From Triatoma infestans (lineage: Eukaryota > Arthropoda > Insecta > Hemiptera > Reduviidae): a stretch of DNA of 64,000 bases. The stretch spans positions 62,001 to 126,000 of the forward strand of contig JAAEAF010001990.1 of the NCBI GenBank assembly GCA_011037195.1, written 5' to 3'. This document shows, in pieces, positions 36,814 through 48,652 of this stretch. Position numbers and translations under genes: made by a program. Numbering within the stretch: the stretch's first letter is position 1; each line of letters starts with the position of its first letter. The notes under the pieces were generated by a model. That model did no database searches. It was not told where the DNA came from and worked only from the letters and a program-made list of their open reading frames with translations.

Positions 36814-37980
36814 TTGTCGCCTACCCCAAAAAAGCGTCTCCCCTCCGGGACGCCTCCTATTTCAACAGCTGCCTTCGAACGCCAAACTCGTCTAGCTAAG
36901 GTGTTCTTCCTTAGTCAAATCGAGGAACTGCTGGCATTACGGAAGGAAAACGCCCTTACGCCCGAGTTCGCATTTGTCCGCGAAGACCTCTTGGCAAAGG
37001 AATTTCAGTCGTTCCTCGAGGTCGTTGAAGCATGCGGATAATCTTCCAGACGGCCTCTCCGAGGGGGGAGGCTTTCGAGGATGGATGTCAGGAGATTCGC
37101 CTCATCTATTTTCGCATCCAGCAAATCCTCGGTGAGGCCCGTCCTCAGCAAACAACAGCGCCTGTTTTACGCCGGCACCGCCTCCTCCAGCCATCCTCCT
37201 TATCCGCGCCTCCCCGCAATTCCCATTCCTACCTTCTCCGGTGATATCTGCCGCTGGGGGGAATTCCGCGCCCTGTTCCAATCCACCGTAATTGATCAAA
37301 CGTCGCTTTCGGACATCGATCGCCTCCATTATCTTTTCGGGGTACTCGAAGGTCCTTCTCGCGCCATCGTTGCGAATATTCCGCTGGAGGAGGGTCAGTT
37401 TGGCCGCGCCTGGCATGCCTTGTGTAAGGCACATGACAATCGCCGGCACTTCGCAGAGACCCTTCTCCAGCGCCTCCTCGATGTGCCTTCCCAAACCCCC
37501 TTTCCATCCGTCCAGAACTTGGAGCGGATCCTTACTGGCCCCTTGGAGGCTGCTCACGCCTTACTGACCGTAACCGCCCCAGATCTCGCCTCCTTCCTCA
37601 TCTTCTCCTTGATTACTTGCCATTTGGACGCCCGGACCCGGGAAACGTTTGAACTCGAACATGCGACTGTCGAGTTACCCACGGTCGCGGACGTCACAGC
37701 CTTCCTTCAGCGGCGCCTGCACGCCTTACGCCTCATCCCCCCTTGCCAGCGTCGCATCACCCCCCCGTCGCCTCGCCCTCGCAACTCGGTTCCCTCTCGC
37801 CATCCATCCCCGCTGCGGAGGTCTGCTGGCCTGTCCTCGCCTCCTCGCGCCGCCCGCACCCTCGGCCCTACGCCGCCTAAATCCACCACGGCTACTGCAT
37901 CTCCGTCGCGGCCCCGCTCCCTCCCACTGTGCGCCTCTGCCGTGGCCCCGACCACACTTTTCGCCAATGTGTGGCATTCA
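36814..37980 (+). pseudogene. BEL/Pao gag-like region (DUF1759)
   Basis: An N-terminal part (36814-37041) ends at a stop. After a frame change, a second part from about 37081 carries the DUF1759 signature: PIPTFSGDICRWGEFRALFQ, then LSDIDRLHYLFGVLEG, and AFLQRRLHAL. Another frame change near 37950 leads to the zinc knuckles. It encodes the structural protein of BEL-type elements; here at least two frameshifts break it. Confidence 0.75.
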
Positions 37981-38660
37981 AATCAATGCCCGTGAGGCGT
38001 CGGCGCGAGTTTATTATGAGCCACCATCTGTGCCGGAACTGTCTGTCCGACGGTCACCTTCATGACCGATGCCGTTCGGAACAGACGTGCCACCTGTGCC
38101 GACGTCGCCGCCATACCATTCTGCATCTCCCGTCCCAAAGCGCCTCCCTCGCCCTCCGTCTTCGCCCGAGCTCTCAACCACTCACCGCCCCCAGCCCTCC
38201 TCCCTCCTCGCCTCATCTGGAGGCTGAGCGTGACTCCTCCCCTCCTTGTAGTCAGTGGGCCGACTGCCCATCACTGCCACCCCTCATTACCGATCCGAGC
38301 CCTCAATCGCCTCCCGCCTCCCGTGGACGCACACGTAGGCGGCACCTCTCCGACCCGTCTCTGCTGGATTATTGACCGTCACTCCCGCTTAACGCCGCCC
38401 CTCGCTCGCCTCCACCCGTACTCACATGCCCACCGTTCGCCTGCGCCTAGAAAATCCTCCTTATGGGGACCTTATCCGCGCCCTCGTCGATTCCGGGAGT
38501 CATGTAACTATCATCACCCGCGCCTGTGCTCAACGCCTTCGCCTACCACTCCAGCGTTTGGACTCCCGAATCGCCACTCTAGGTTCCCACGCCTCCACCC
38601 TCTCGCATTACCGCGCCACCGTTTCCCTTTTTGCCTCGCTGACTGCCGATTTAATAAACC
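37929..38660 (+). pseudogene. BEL/Pao zinc knuckles and aspartic protease
   Basis: A CCHC-type region (CRGPDHTFRQC; CRNCLSDGHLHDRC; CHLCRRRRH) is followed, in another frame from 38426, by the retroviral-type protease with the active site segment LVDSGSHVTIITR (DSGS). This order fits DUF1758 peptidases of BEL elements. The frames are broken between the two parts. Confidence 0.75.
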
Positions 38661-39127
38661 TGGAGATATTGATGTTCTTCTTAGGAATGATGTCCTTCCC
38701 TACCTTCTTCTCCCGGGCAGGCTCCCGCCTACCTTGCGTACTCCAGCCGCCTTCCATACCACTCTCGTTATCGCCCTCTGCCGTATGCAAAACGGGTACG
38801 GTTTACCGCATCCACCCGCGACAACGAGCCCCCCTCTTGCAGTTCACGCCAACGCCCCGCGCCACCACTTCCATCGAACCCGCCTACTGTTGCTGTTACC
38901 ACCGCCTCACTTCCTGTAGTCCCGAAGACACCCGTTTCAATCGCCATTCCTCCGTGCATCTTGCACCCATGCTCTCCTCAAGGTGAGGAGGAGGACCTAA
39001 CTCAGATCGTCCGCCGCTTCGGGGAGGTCGATAAAGAGCCAGAAAATTTACCTCTGACCACCGACGAACGCGCTGTGAGAACCTCTTCTCCCGCTCCGTC
39101 CAGCGTTCCGCCAGTGGACGGTATATC

Positions 39128-39876
39128 GTGTCTCTCCCCCTCATTGACGATCACCTCTGGGTCTCCGTCACCGTCGCCACCCTCCAGTTCCTCCTGCTGG
39201 ACAAGCGCCTGAAGCAAAAACCCGCCTTATGCGCGGCGTATAGCGAATTTATGCGCGATTATCTGGGCAGCGGCCACATGGAAGTCCTGCGTTCCGATGA
39301 CGCGCCGCCATCCTATATCCCGCATCATGCGGTTCATCGTCCAGACGACCCGCCTACTAAGTTGCGGGTCGTGTTCAACGCCTCCTGCGCCTCCTCTAAC
39401 GGCCGGTCACTGAATGACCTTTTACTGACCGGTCCAAAACGTCAGGCCATGAGCAGCTGCTGCAGTTGGGCGCGTAGGGCTTGGGCTTCGGACTCTGACG
39501 AAGCGCCGGTGAGAATATCGCTTCTCCTTCTACGCTTTCGCCTTCAAGCCTTCGTGTTCACCGCCGACATCCGGCGAATGTATCGCCAGATCGAGCAGCG
39601 GGACAACCAGCGCATCATCTGGCGATTCTCTGATCAGGACCCCATCTCTTCCTTCCGCCTTAACACCGTGACGTACGGCGTCTCAGCCGCGCCCTATCTA
39701 CCCTACGCACTCTCCGTCAACTAGCAATTGATGAAGGGGATAAGCATCCTCAAGCTCAGGCCACCCTTCTCAATGTCGCGTACGTCGACGATATTCTCAC
39801 CGGCGCTTCGTCAGAGTCCGAAGCCCAAGCCCTACGCGCCCAACTGCAGCAGCTGCTCATGGCGGCTCACCGTCAG
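39128..39876 (+). pseudogene. BEL/Pao reverse transcriptase, truncated
   Basis: Segments in order: KLRVVFNASCASSNGRSLND, FVFTADIRRMYRQIEQR, NTVTYGVSAAPYLPYAL, and after a stop and frame change VAYVDDILTGA (catalytic YVDD). The sequence then runs straight into LTR sequence at 39877, so the thumb, RNase H and integrase are absent. Confidence 0.8.
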
Positions 39877-40063
39877 CTTTACTGATCGCCTTCACCGTCG
39901 CCTGCTGACCTTCGATCGTCATCATCTCAAGGTAAGTTTTACCCCTTTTTCTCTTAATCATATTTTCTTTACTAGTTTGTATTGTCGCCTTTTCTCTTGC
40001 TTCGTTCATTTCGCTTCTTGGCGTACGTTCGCAACCGCACCTTGAGTGTCTACCGCGCAGACA
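39877..40063 (+). repeat. BEL/Pao 3' LTR, 5'-truncated
   Basis: Equals the last 187 bases of the 5' LTR, with about 8 substitutions and no gaps. The junction with the polymerase lies at CTTT, shared by both parents of the deletion. Confidence 0.85.
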
Positions 40064-42854
40064 AGTAGGTTTTCAAATTTGTTTGAATTTATAACAATTG
40101 ATATGTGTAACTTAATATATTGAAATTAGCTGATTTGAGTAATACATATATCCGGTTTATATAAACTGTAACAAATTGAGAGTTCGAGGTTATATCGGAT
40201 TTTTTTAATGACCCCATGTAAAATTATTTTTTGGGGGGATTGCAATTCAGGTGATTGTCAACTTATTCCGAAAGAGTGTATTGCTACGGGGCTTGAATTA
40301 AATTCTATTAGAAATCAAACGACCTTATAGTAAACTCTAATGGAAAAAAATTGTTGGAATTATGTGACAATAATAAGCTTGTTATTATGAATGGTAGAGC
40401 TAAAGGAGATGAGCAGGGGGAATATACATTTATAGAGAGGGGCCAGGCTGCTCAGTGATAGATGTATGTTGTGTAGCTTCAGATATGTTAGATTATGTTG
40501 TAGATTTTAAAGTTATTCCTGAAATATATTCCGATCATATGCCTGTAGCATTATTTATTTCGTTAAAAATTGAAATTAAACAGAACTGTATATTGCCCCT
40601 TCTCTCTAAACTCTGTTGGACTGATAAAGATGAAAGATATTTTAAAGAAAAACTAGTTTCAAACACGAGTTTCCTCTTGATCCACAAAAGGGTGTGGAAT
40701 TTTTTGTGAATGAAATTAGAAATGCAGCCCGCTTGGGTAATAGTAGTGGTAGTAATAGTAATAAGTCCCCAGTAGCTTTAGTAAAGCTATTATTTTCCCT
40801 TTGCATAAGAAGGGAGACAAAAATGAAGTATCTAATTACGTGGCATTTCTTTTATTGATACCATAGCGAAATTGTTGAAGGCCTCATGTTGAATAGATTA
40901 GAAATGTGGGTAAATGAGAACAGTATATTAAACCAGTATCAGGCAGGTTTCCGTAAAGGATCCTCTACAATAGATAATATATTTTGTTTAACGAATATAA
41001 TGAAATTATAACTGCCCAAAAAAGGAGAAAAGTATATCCGTTTTTTTTTTACTTCAAGTTAGCGTTTGACAATGCCAGGCAGGCACTGTATTAGAAATTA
41101 TTCTCACTAAGCGTTTCGAATAAATTTATAAATATTCTCCAAAATATTTACTCGAATAGCGAGTGCTGTCTGTGGACGAATAGTGGAGTGACGAGAGCTT
41201 CCCCACTAGGATGGGTTTGCGGCAGGGTTTTCTGCTCTCCCCCCGGCTTTTTGCACTCTTTTTAAATGATTTTTATGATTTTATTGGGGGTGGTTTGTAC
41301 ATCGGTCGAGAAAATATACGATGCTTGCTATACGCGGACGATATTGTCCAATTGACTTTGGACCCGCGAGTGTTCAAAAAATGATTGATCGCGTGGGAGA
41401 ATATTCTAATAGGTGGAATTTAGCCATTAATCTGAATAAATCGAAGGTTATGGTGTTTAGAAATGGTGGCAAATTAACGAGGAAGGAAACCTGGAAATTA
41501 ATGGGGAACATTTAGAAATTGTTAACTCTTATAAGTATTTGGGAGTCGGCCTAACTCCTAAATTATCCCTGACCCGTTACTTTGTAGAGAAGTTAAGTTT
41601 ATCTAAGTCAGATATTATGATAACGTACACAGATCTGATTAATAATAATGATGTACCTCTGAGTGCTAAGTTTACTATTTTCAATTCGGTTATGCGGGCT
41701 ATAATTTGTTACGTAAGTGTGGGGTTTTCTTTGTATCCAGGAAGTTGAAAAATTAAATACCTTTTTCCTGAAAAAACTATTCAAACTGCCTATGAATACC
41801 CGGCATTATGTTTTATATACTGAAACAAACTCAAACCCTCTGTTTCTATTTACGTTTAACTTGCACTATAAATACGTTCAAAATGTATTGTCAATGCCGG
41901 AACAACGACTCCCTAGAATTTTAGCCAATACAATTATTAGTAAAAAATTATACTGGTTTAAAGAATACACGGATCTGTGCAGTAAATATAGCTCTTCAGA
42001 TAAGTAATTGGGTGCAACTACGAGGGCTCAGCAGACCATTTGTTAAGCGCTATCCAGACAGTTTAAAAGTAATTTAGTTGTAATGGTATGAATAATTCAA
42101 GATTCCCTAAGTTGTACAAGGAATTAAATTTAGAACTTGAGTCTGATAATTATGTTAATGATAGCAATGCAATTGGTCTGATTAGAGTATCATTGAGGGG
42201 CCAGCTACTTAAATTGAATTTTCATGTGAGCAGGGATGAAAGTCAGTACAGGTGCGCACTATCGTAATACTGGCGATGTAGAAAATGTGGTACATTTTGT
42301 TGGTTTGTGCCCTGTATTACAGGAATGCAGATCAAGATGGCTCGGTAAACGGTTTGTCCCCTTACAAGAAGTAATAAATTATTTAAATGGTCTTTATGGA
42401 TGGGAAAAACTTTATTAATATACTGTCTCTGCATTGAAATATAGGTCATTTTTAATTAATGAGTTTAATTGTTAGGCGGGTAATTTATGAATCTGCCCTC
42501 TCGTTAACTAATTTGTTGTTCTTAAGTATTAAAAATTATTATTTTATATATTGAAATAATTTTGGATTACGTCTAAATTTTGAAAATCAGTATTTGTTCA
42601 TTTAAATATAATAATCGGTTATTATTAAATGTAGAAGTTTTAATTTATCTATTTATTTTTGTTCTTGTTCTAGATTATTTCTATTATGTAACCCTAATAC
42701 AGCAGTGTTTACTTTTTGTTTAATACAGAGCATAAATTTTGTTTACCGATGGACAACTTGGCGGACGGACCTTGGTCCATGCCTAGTTGTTATTATTTTG
42801 CTTATGTGAATTATGTAAATATGATATTAATAAAACACTATTATTATTATTATT

Positions 42855-42887
42855 AGTTGCTGATATAAGACAAGAAATAATACCCGC
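42855..42887 (+). repeat. Right target-site duplication of LINE
   Basis: AGTTGCTGATATAAGAC...TACCCGC follows the TTA-repeat tail and matches 34640-34671. Confidence 0.6.
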
Positions 42888-43074
42888 TGATTTGAAGACA
42901 GATCAACTTCCTGTTTGAGCTTCCTGCGATTTTTCGTTTTTGAGACTTTTGTTAACTAACACACATAGAGACCCATTTACACAAAAAACAAAATGAAATC
43001 AAAACGATTATTAAGTCATTTGATGCAAAGAAAACCCAGCAGAAGAGAGCAATAATCAAATTACAATTATTGAA

Positions 43075-43265
43075 TGTGTGGATGGGTCCGGTCCGCATTG
43101 CTGGATAACATCTGATATTTTATCCGTTGTAGTATCATATTCCATTTGTTCCTGGCCGGTTTCTGATTTTCATCCATCGTCAGAGCAAATTCACCAAGTT
43201 TGTGTAGAGAGTTCACTTCAACGCAATGTTCCTGTTACACCACATTTGTTGGGTTGTTGGTTGTA
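43075..43265 (-). repeat. Hammerhead-bearing repeat family B, decayed copy
   Basis: Reverse-complement homologue of 8395-8575. On the minus strand CTGACGA and GAAA are intact (43149-43188), but stem II pairs poorly (ATCA instead of ATCC) and the cleavage triplet is GCC instead of GTC, so no cleavage is expected. Confidence 0.6.
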
Positions 43266-43269
43266 TATA

Positions 43270-44520
43270 TGAGCAGGAAGTTATAAGGTTATGTTACTAT
43301 GTGTGTGAGTTGATGACAAAATGGGATTATTATAAATATGATTAGACATTAGAAAATAGTTATAATAAATAGCATGTTGTGAAGATTACTTTATAACTAA
43401 ATTTTAATAGTGCTGTCAAGTATGCTCAATGTTTTATTATCAAGTCATTTTTTATTAGGAGGGGCGATAAGAAATTTCAGGAGTATACTGTATTAATGAG
43501 AATAGATAAAGAAAGGCAATGCAAAGTTTATGGACAGTCAAAAGTTGTATATGTAATAAATAAATGTGAAATCCAAGTAGTGTTAATACAAGAAAATATG
43601 TAGGTAAATTAGTAGGTAAGAAGGTTGGCAAAAACGTCAAGCTAGAGATGTTATTAAAATAAATAATAGAGGAAATCAAATATATTTATTTTTATTTATC
43701 ATGCTATTTTTAAATGATTTTAATTTATGTTTAAATTAATTAAGATGTTGAGAGAGATGTGGTGGCATTTTTTAAGGTATCTTTTAATTGGGATGCGATA
43801 GGAAATTTTAAAAGTATATCATGCAAATAATCTGTATTTTAATCAGGGGAAGAAGAAAATTTAGTTCCACAGGCTAAAATTTAGTAAGAGATGCATGCAT
43901 CATGCATTTTTATTTGTGTGTGTGTGTGTGTGTGAACATATATTTTTTATATATACATGTGTGGGTATATATAATATTGCATAGATATAGATATGTCTTT
44001 TATACTAGTTGGTGGTATGCTTGTAATGTAGTTAGGTGTGAGGAATGACTCAGTGTGTTTGAATTATAGTTTATTCGGCCATTCATTATGTTTTTGTGGA
44101 TAGTCTTGTGTTTGTATATGTTTATTTCTATTTTTTCTAGATGTCCATTCGTCTTCCTTTTGTGTCTTGGTGTAACAGGACCAATTACAAATTACAATTA
44201 ATCAAGATATTTATTAATTTGCTTCTATTATAGACACACTTTATAATAAATGTTAAACGTGATAAATTTTTTAATTTATGGAAGAAAAATCTGTAATCAT
44301 ATTTATAGTTAAACCAGGTAAACAAAGTCTCAAATGGTGTTAAGAAATACAAATCTATCTTCTTTCTCAGTCTAAGGAATTTTTTATAGAAGTGATTAAT
44401 CAACCGAATCATACACTATTTAAGGATAAATGATTTGCTTAGTAGAAATCAGTATGGATCCCCCCCCCCAGGGCATCCCCAAATGTCGCTGGATGTGAAA
44501 GGTGCCTCCGTCGATCATGC
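43270..44520. other. Intergenic, simple repeats only
   Basis: AT-rich sequence with a (TG)n microsatellite at about 43915-43934 and a run of ten C at about 44461-44470. No coding stretch is supported. Confidence 0.5.
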
Positions 44521-44529
44521 GGCAGCAAT

Positions 44530-44880
44530 GTTAGATCACTGAAAAAATTTAATTGCCCCGAAATATGAACTTCCTAATAGCTGATTTTATTTCACTAAAC
44601 TAATAGGTTAAAATGAGCATAAAATTAACGCAGGGTTGCTGACAAGGGTCATGTCGTCCGGGGTTTGGAATAATCAATGTGATTCCATTATAAAAGAACG
44701 CTTTTCCATGAAATCATAATAGTTGCATTCGCCAACGATCTATTTATTGCTGTAAAAGGACAGACTATCCTAGAAGTTGAATGTGTGGGTGATTGTTGTC
44801 TGCGAATAGTTGAACAATGGTCTCGAAATAATACTCTATGTATGTAGTATGTTGAAATAAACTCTCCCTCATCAGGATTA
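44530..44880 (+). mobile_element. R1-like reverse transcriptase remnant
   Basis: Frames on the plus strand give LTQGC..GSC..PGFWN (family pattern TxGxPQGSxxGPxxWN), then IVAFANDLFIAVKG, a mutated YADD box, and VEQWSRNNTL. Spacing and order match R1/jockey polymerases. Stops and frameshifts throughout. Confidence 0.5.
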
Positions 44881-44924
44881 CTTTAGAGGAAAACACAAAA
44901 TCTGGCTGGACTCCCACGCGGAGG

Positions 44925-45105
44925 GCCCAGGTTAGAGTACAGATGTGATGCCCTTAGATTTCTTCTACCTAGGAGCATCTATAGCTCACTGTCCAGTGAT
45001 GGACAGTGTTGTCTTTCACGAGAGAATACTGTCCGGAGGCCGGCAGTGCACTGAGAAGGGTCCGGGCGCCAATGACCATAGATGTTGGCGCTCCTTAAAT
45101 TAGAA
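44925..45105 (+). repeat. SINE-like repeat (family at 27665)
   Basis: Shares the conserved body and A-rich end with the eIF4E intron copy. The tRNA-like head is more degraded (GGTTAGAGTAC for box B). Nothing else of note. Confidence 0.6.
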
Positions 45106-45889
45106 AAAAAAACTGGTGTAAAACGAGTATCTCTTACTCCTGTTAGTGCAATTACATATCAAATGAGTGTAAAGGGCAGTGCCGTGGTTGTGAAATATAA
45201 AGTTATGCAATGGAGTAATTAGAGAAATTGGGACACTGCTAAGTCGATATGACCTTGTTGCATAACAGCATGGCGATTGATTCATTTTAGTGGGTGCCGC
45301 GACAAGAGAAGGATGATCCTACTTCTGTGGATGATCTGCGGTAAGTTCTGGCCCAGAAAGTAGTTAATTTTCTAACTACTTCAGTAGTTTTGCCAGGGCC
45401 GTAGTCGACACAGCAGATTTGTGCAAGGTAGTCAAGATATGTGGTTGGGAATAGGCTAACATGAGTTTAGGAGCTCAAGAGTTTTTTGTAAGGTGTTGTT
45501 TGTAGTAGCTGGTTTGTGGGAAGTTAAGCATAGTTACGGTAGATAGCAGTGGTTTCGAGTTATGTACATATTTGCTAATTTGAATACCGATATAGGTATT
45601 CATATAATAATTTATAGTATTATTTGGAAGATCTAAATGTGTACAATATATATTTAATGTTGTTTTAATATTAATCATAATATTGTACTCTCCAATTAGA
45701 ATTATGTATTAATAATAAATGTATGATATCTGAGCGTGACCTACTTGGGATTCCTTGGCCAAACTTTACAATGTCAAATTTTCTTTAAACTCATATTTTA
45801 CATTTTGTCCTAACACAAATATAAAGGTGATAAGGGAGATAAGTACCTCCTTACTAACCTGGCAGTTAGAGAAGTGATTATATTGTGAC

Positions 45890-46500
45890 CCAGTAGAGCA
45901 CGCTATAAATATTGACGAATATTACTTGAAATTTATGGTCACGGATTCCACAAAACTATCTAAAATAATTTTTTGGGGAAAAATATTTCAAATAAAGGTG
46001 ATAAGTTTATATCTGCGCACATATCAACACCAAGTTTAAAGGAAATCGTTATGGAATTTTTAGAAAAAATTTCAATAAACTCAAAAACCTATTCTGTAAA
46101 ATTACAATTCTGGTTAACAGATTTTCTTCAAATTTGAAATTTTAGCAATGCTTGTAATTAATATTAATATTATATAAGGGATAGAACCATATATTGCATT
46201 CAAGTACTATAAGGAAGCTTAACGTTACTGTGTTCCCCCAAAACCCCAAAAACTCAATGTTCCCGAAAAAAAAAAGTCTCAAATAAAAAGTGATAGGGAT
46301 TCATTTGTGTAGATAGTATAAAGTTTGAAGAAATACTAAAAAACATTCAAGTTGCACTTTCGGTTGATGGATTTTGGCCCAAACCTTTGAGTCAGATGCG
46401 GAATACTATCTAAACGGAATACCAAGTTTGGGTTTGCTGCGATTTTTTTTTTTGAAAGCTGCTAACTGAATTAAAATGCCCATGAAATTACTGAATATAT
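45890..46500. repeat. Dispersed CACTTCCGG repeat family, copy
   Basis: Contains CAAATAAAGGTGATAAGTTTA, CACCAAGTTTAAAG, TTTCGGTTGATGGATTTTGG and CAGATTTTCTTCAAATTTG blocks shared in order with 54300-54500, 59880-60560 and 62135-62550, with shorter traces at 5280-5400 and 18660-18960. Non-coding. Confidence 0.5.
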
Positions 46501-47265
46501 CACCTAGTTATTTATGTTAGTTATAAATGTAGTTAAGTCAAAGACTGGCTTGGAAGGATAGTCTATAATTAAAGGCAGAACAGAAAAAGAGAGAGTTTGG
46601 GGCCTTGGCTATGAAGCCTTCAGAATCATGTATGAAGATGTTTTTTGCTTAAATGATTTCCTATGACACTTAATGATGTCACAGGATGGACAAAAAACAT
46701 AATTAAATAGAAAAAGTCTAAAGGCTCACAAATATAAGGCTGATTAAGAAATTTCGTACAATATCATCTAATATAGCCTGTCTCATTGCAAATATTGTTG
46801 CTATCGAAATAAACATTAAGGCAGATAAGCAACGACCACTAATGTTGGTCGAGAAGAGCGTTAATCGGTAAATGAGACAAGATGTACCCTTCAGGAAGGG
46901 ATGTTTCCTGGTGAAGCATAGAAATCGAAAAAATAAGGAACACTGAAGAGCAAAACCAGATTTCATAAAATACTTGTTGGATCTAGATAAAAGACTTTCT
47001 TTATGATGAATGTAAATAAACACATTTTCAAGGTTCTGGGAAAAAAAACCAGCAATTACAATTAAGTAATTCCATAACTAAGACTTTGTGAAGAATTTAA
47101 ATAAATAAATTATCAAGGTTCTGTGGGAAAAAGCCAATTTAATTGGCTGAACTCACCTTTGTCGAACTGGAAGTCAAAACAACTTAACGTATGACCAAAG
47201 CTAGAATATTGATTCCCTATCTTTTAAGAAACAACGAATAGTAATGTCTACTATTGAAAAAACAG
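46501..47265. other. Downstream flank of FADD, no gene seen
   Basis: A 101-codon open stretch exists on the minus strand (46718-47023) but lacks domain resemblance and is rich in Phe, Leu and Ser. It is treated as non-coding. The FADD 3' UTR probably lies in the right part. Confidence 0.4.
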
Positions 47266-48652
47266 TTAAACGACTAACCGACAATTAATACAAGACGTCA
47301 TCAACATCTGTTCAACTTCATCTCTTAAAAGGTTTCTTCTTATGTTTGAAAGTGCATTGATTAAACGTCCTCTTTTACAACCCTGAGGTCTAGCATTATA
47401 TGCACTTAATATCTGCAAAAAAAAATTTATATTATGTAGATTTATAATCCATACAAACAAAAATTATGAGCAAATAACTTTGATCGCTTGTTTTGCACCT
47501 TTTATATAATTCTTATCGTAGCATAACTAATTAGAAGTGAATAGAATAATGAGCCATGCAAAGCGATAAATCGAATACAATCTATTATCTTGGTTGTTCC
47601 TTTCTTTCTCCATCATAACTAACATAGTTTTCAATAAAATAATCAGATAAACAACTTTATAAATAAGTGTATATTATTTACTTATAGTTACTTCTGAAAT
47701 ACCTCCTGAGATTTTTTTACACTATCTTCCAAATTTTCGTCAGTCAAATCAATTTCACCCGCTTTAAACTGCAGCTCACAGGCCATTTCTTTCCAGGAAT
47801 CTCCTATACGATTTGATATGAATTCTATAACTGGGAGGGGAAAAATAACATAAATAATAGCACACAGTTAAGAAAAAAAGATAATATTTAATTCAGCATT
47901 ATAAGTATATTCTGATGAATCTGTAAGTTCAATTTTTATCTTACACTTATTTTTGAGGAGATTGGTCTTTGAAGAACAAAATTAAACTCAGTTCTTAGTA
48001 TACGTTTCGCCTTTTATTTGAACCCTTCATAAGTGCTGAAAAACTATTTAGTATAGAATAAGCTATTCATTACATTAGTGTACTAGCGGTTAAGATTACT
48101 TCTCAAGATACTAATGATGCTGTAATTATTAATGATTAAAACAGCTTTACAGCACTGTTGAAGACTTAAATAAAAGACGAAATGTCAGCTACGAACTGGG
48201 TTTAATTTCTTCTTAAAAAAACAATCTCCTCAAAAATAAGTGGAATATAGTAATACTTAATAATTTTATGACTTACCAAACCATGGAATGTTATGGTCGG
48301 ATATTATTTTTTCATGACGTGTATAATCTTCTTTATAATTAATTGGGCCACAGGAATAGTTATATTCAATTAAAAGTTTACGATGATCAATTATAAGTGA
48401 TCTGATTCCATTAATGTCACACACTTGTAAAATTTTTGAAATGAGACGAATATTATGGCTGTAAATTAGTAGCCGGCGTTCTAATAAATCTATTAAATCA
48501 GCCAGCGAAGACGTAAGCAATAATCTTCTTGGTGAATCAATATCTTGCAGAAAATTATCCTTTATTTTTATAAAACTCTTTTCATCAACACTATGTAACT
48601 TTAACTTGGCTATTATACTGTTATAAGAATCTTCGATCTTTCCCTCCACCAT
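47266..48652 (-). CDS. Fadd: FADD-like death adaptor (DED + death domain), 3 exons
   Basis: Minus-strand exons 48277-48652, 47703-47830 and 47266-47412 join in phase to give 216 residues. The N-terminal exon encodes a death effector domain (about residues 5-95; SPRRLLLTSSLADLIDLLERR, with a following SLIIDHRKLL helix). Exons 2-3 encode a death domain (about 126-205): RIGDSWKEMACELQF, then LTDENLEDSVKKS and a final RNLLRDEVEQML helix. DED-then-DD with this length is the layout of FADD, which in insects links IMD to the caspase Dredd in antibacterial signalling. The start is the first in-frame ATG; a short upstream ATG frame (48778-48668) precedes it. It is divergent from the elongase gene. Confidence 0.85.

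Larger units (their letters stand above)
36029..40063 (+). mobile_element. BEL/Pao LTR retrotransposon, internally deleted
   Basis: The 5' LTR is 36029-36770 (TGTTGGG...CAGACA). The 3' LTR is only its last 187 bases (39877-40063). The flanks carry the same AGTAG (36024-36028 and 40064-40068), the target duplication, lying in the host LINE. Internal order: gag-like DUF1759 region, CCHC knuckles, aspartic protease, reverse transcriptase cut off after YVDD. RNase H, integrase and the first ~555 bases of the 3' LTR are missing. The two LTR segments differ at about 8 of 187 positions. GC content is far above the surroundings. The body is frameshifted and cannot move itself. Confidence 0.88.
34672..42854 (+). 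mobile_element. L1/I-like LINE, decayed, split by a BEL/Pao insertion
   Basis: Bounded by a ~32-base imperfect target duplication and a TTA-repeat tail (about 42830-42856). ORF1 lies at 35001-35745. ORF2 starts near 35783 with the endonuclease, is cut at 36028/40069 by the BEL element, and resumes. Its reverse transcriptase is recognisable around 40860-41400 (NQYQAGFRKGSST, then CLLYADDIV near 41320). C-terminal segments with a HCCH-type region run to about 42420. Many stops and frameshifts mean it is dead. The clade cannot be fixed between L1 and I types by eye. Confidence 0.75.

Noticed and set aside
37102..37557. Minus-strand open stretches over the BEL element
   Set aside because: They are antisense shadows of the GC-rich gag region, whose plus-strand frame has clear DUF1759 similarity.
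43915..43934. A (TG)n tract as a functional element
   Set aside because: Ordinary microsatellite with no associated feature.
46718..47023. 101-codon minus-strand open stretch as a gene
   Set aside because: Composition is Phe/Ser/Leu-rich, no domain, no splice partners, and it lies in repeat-like flank.
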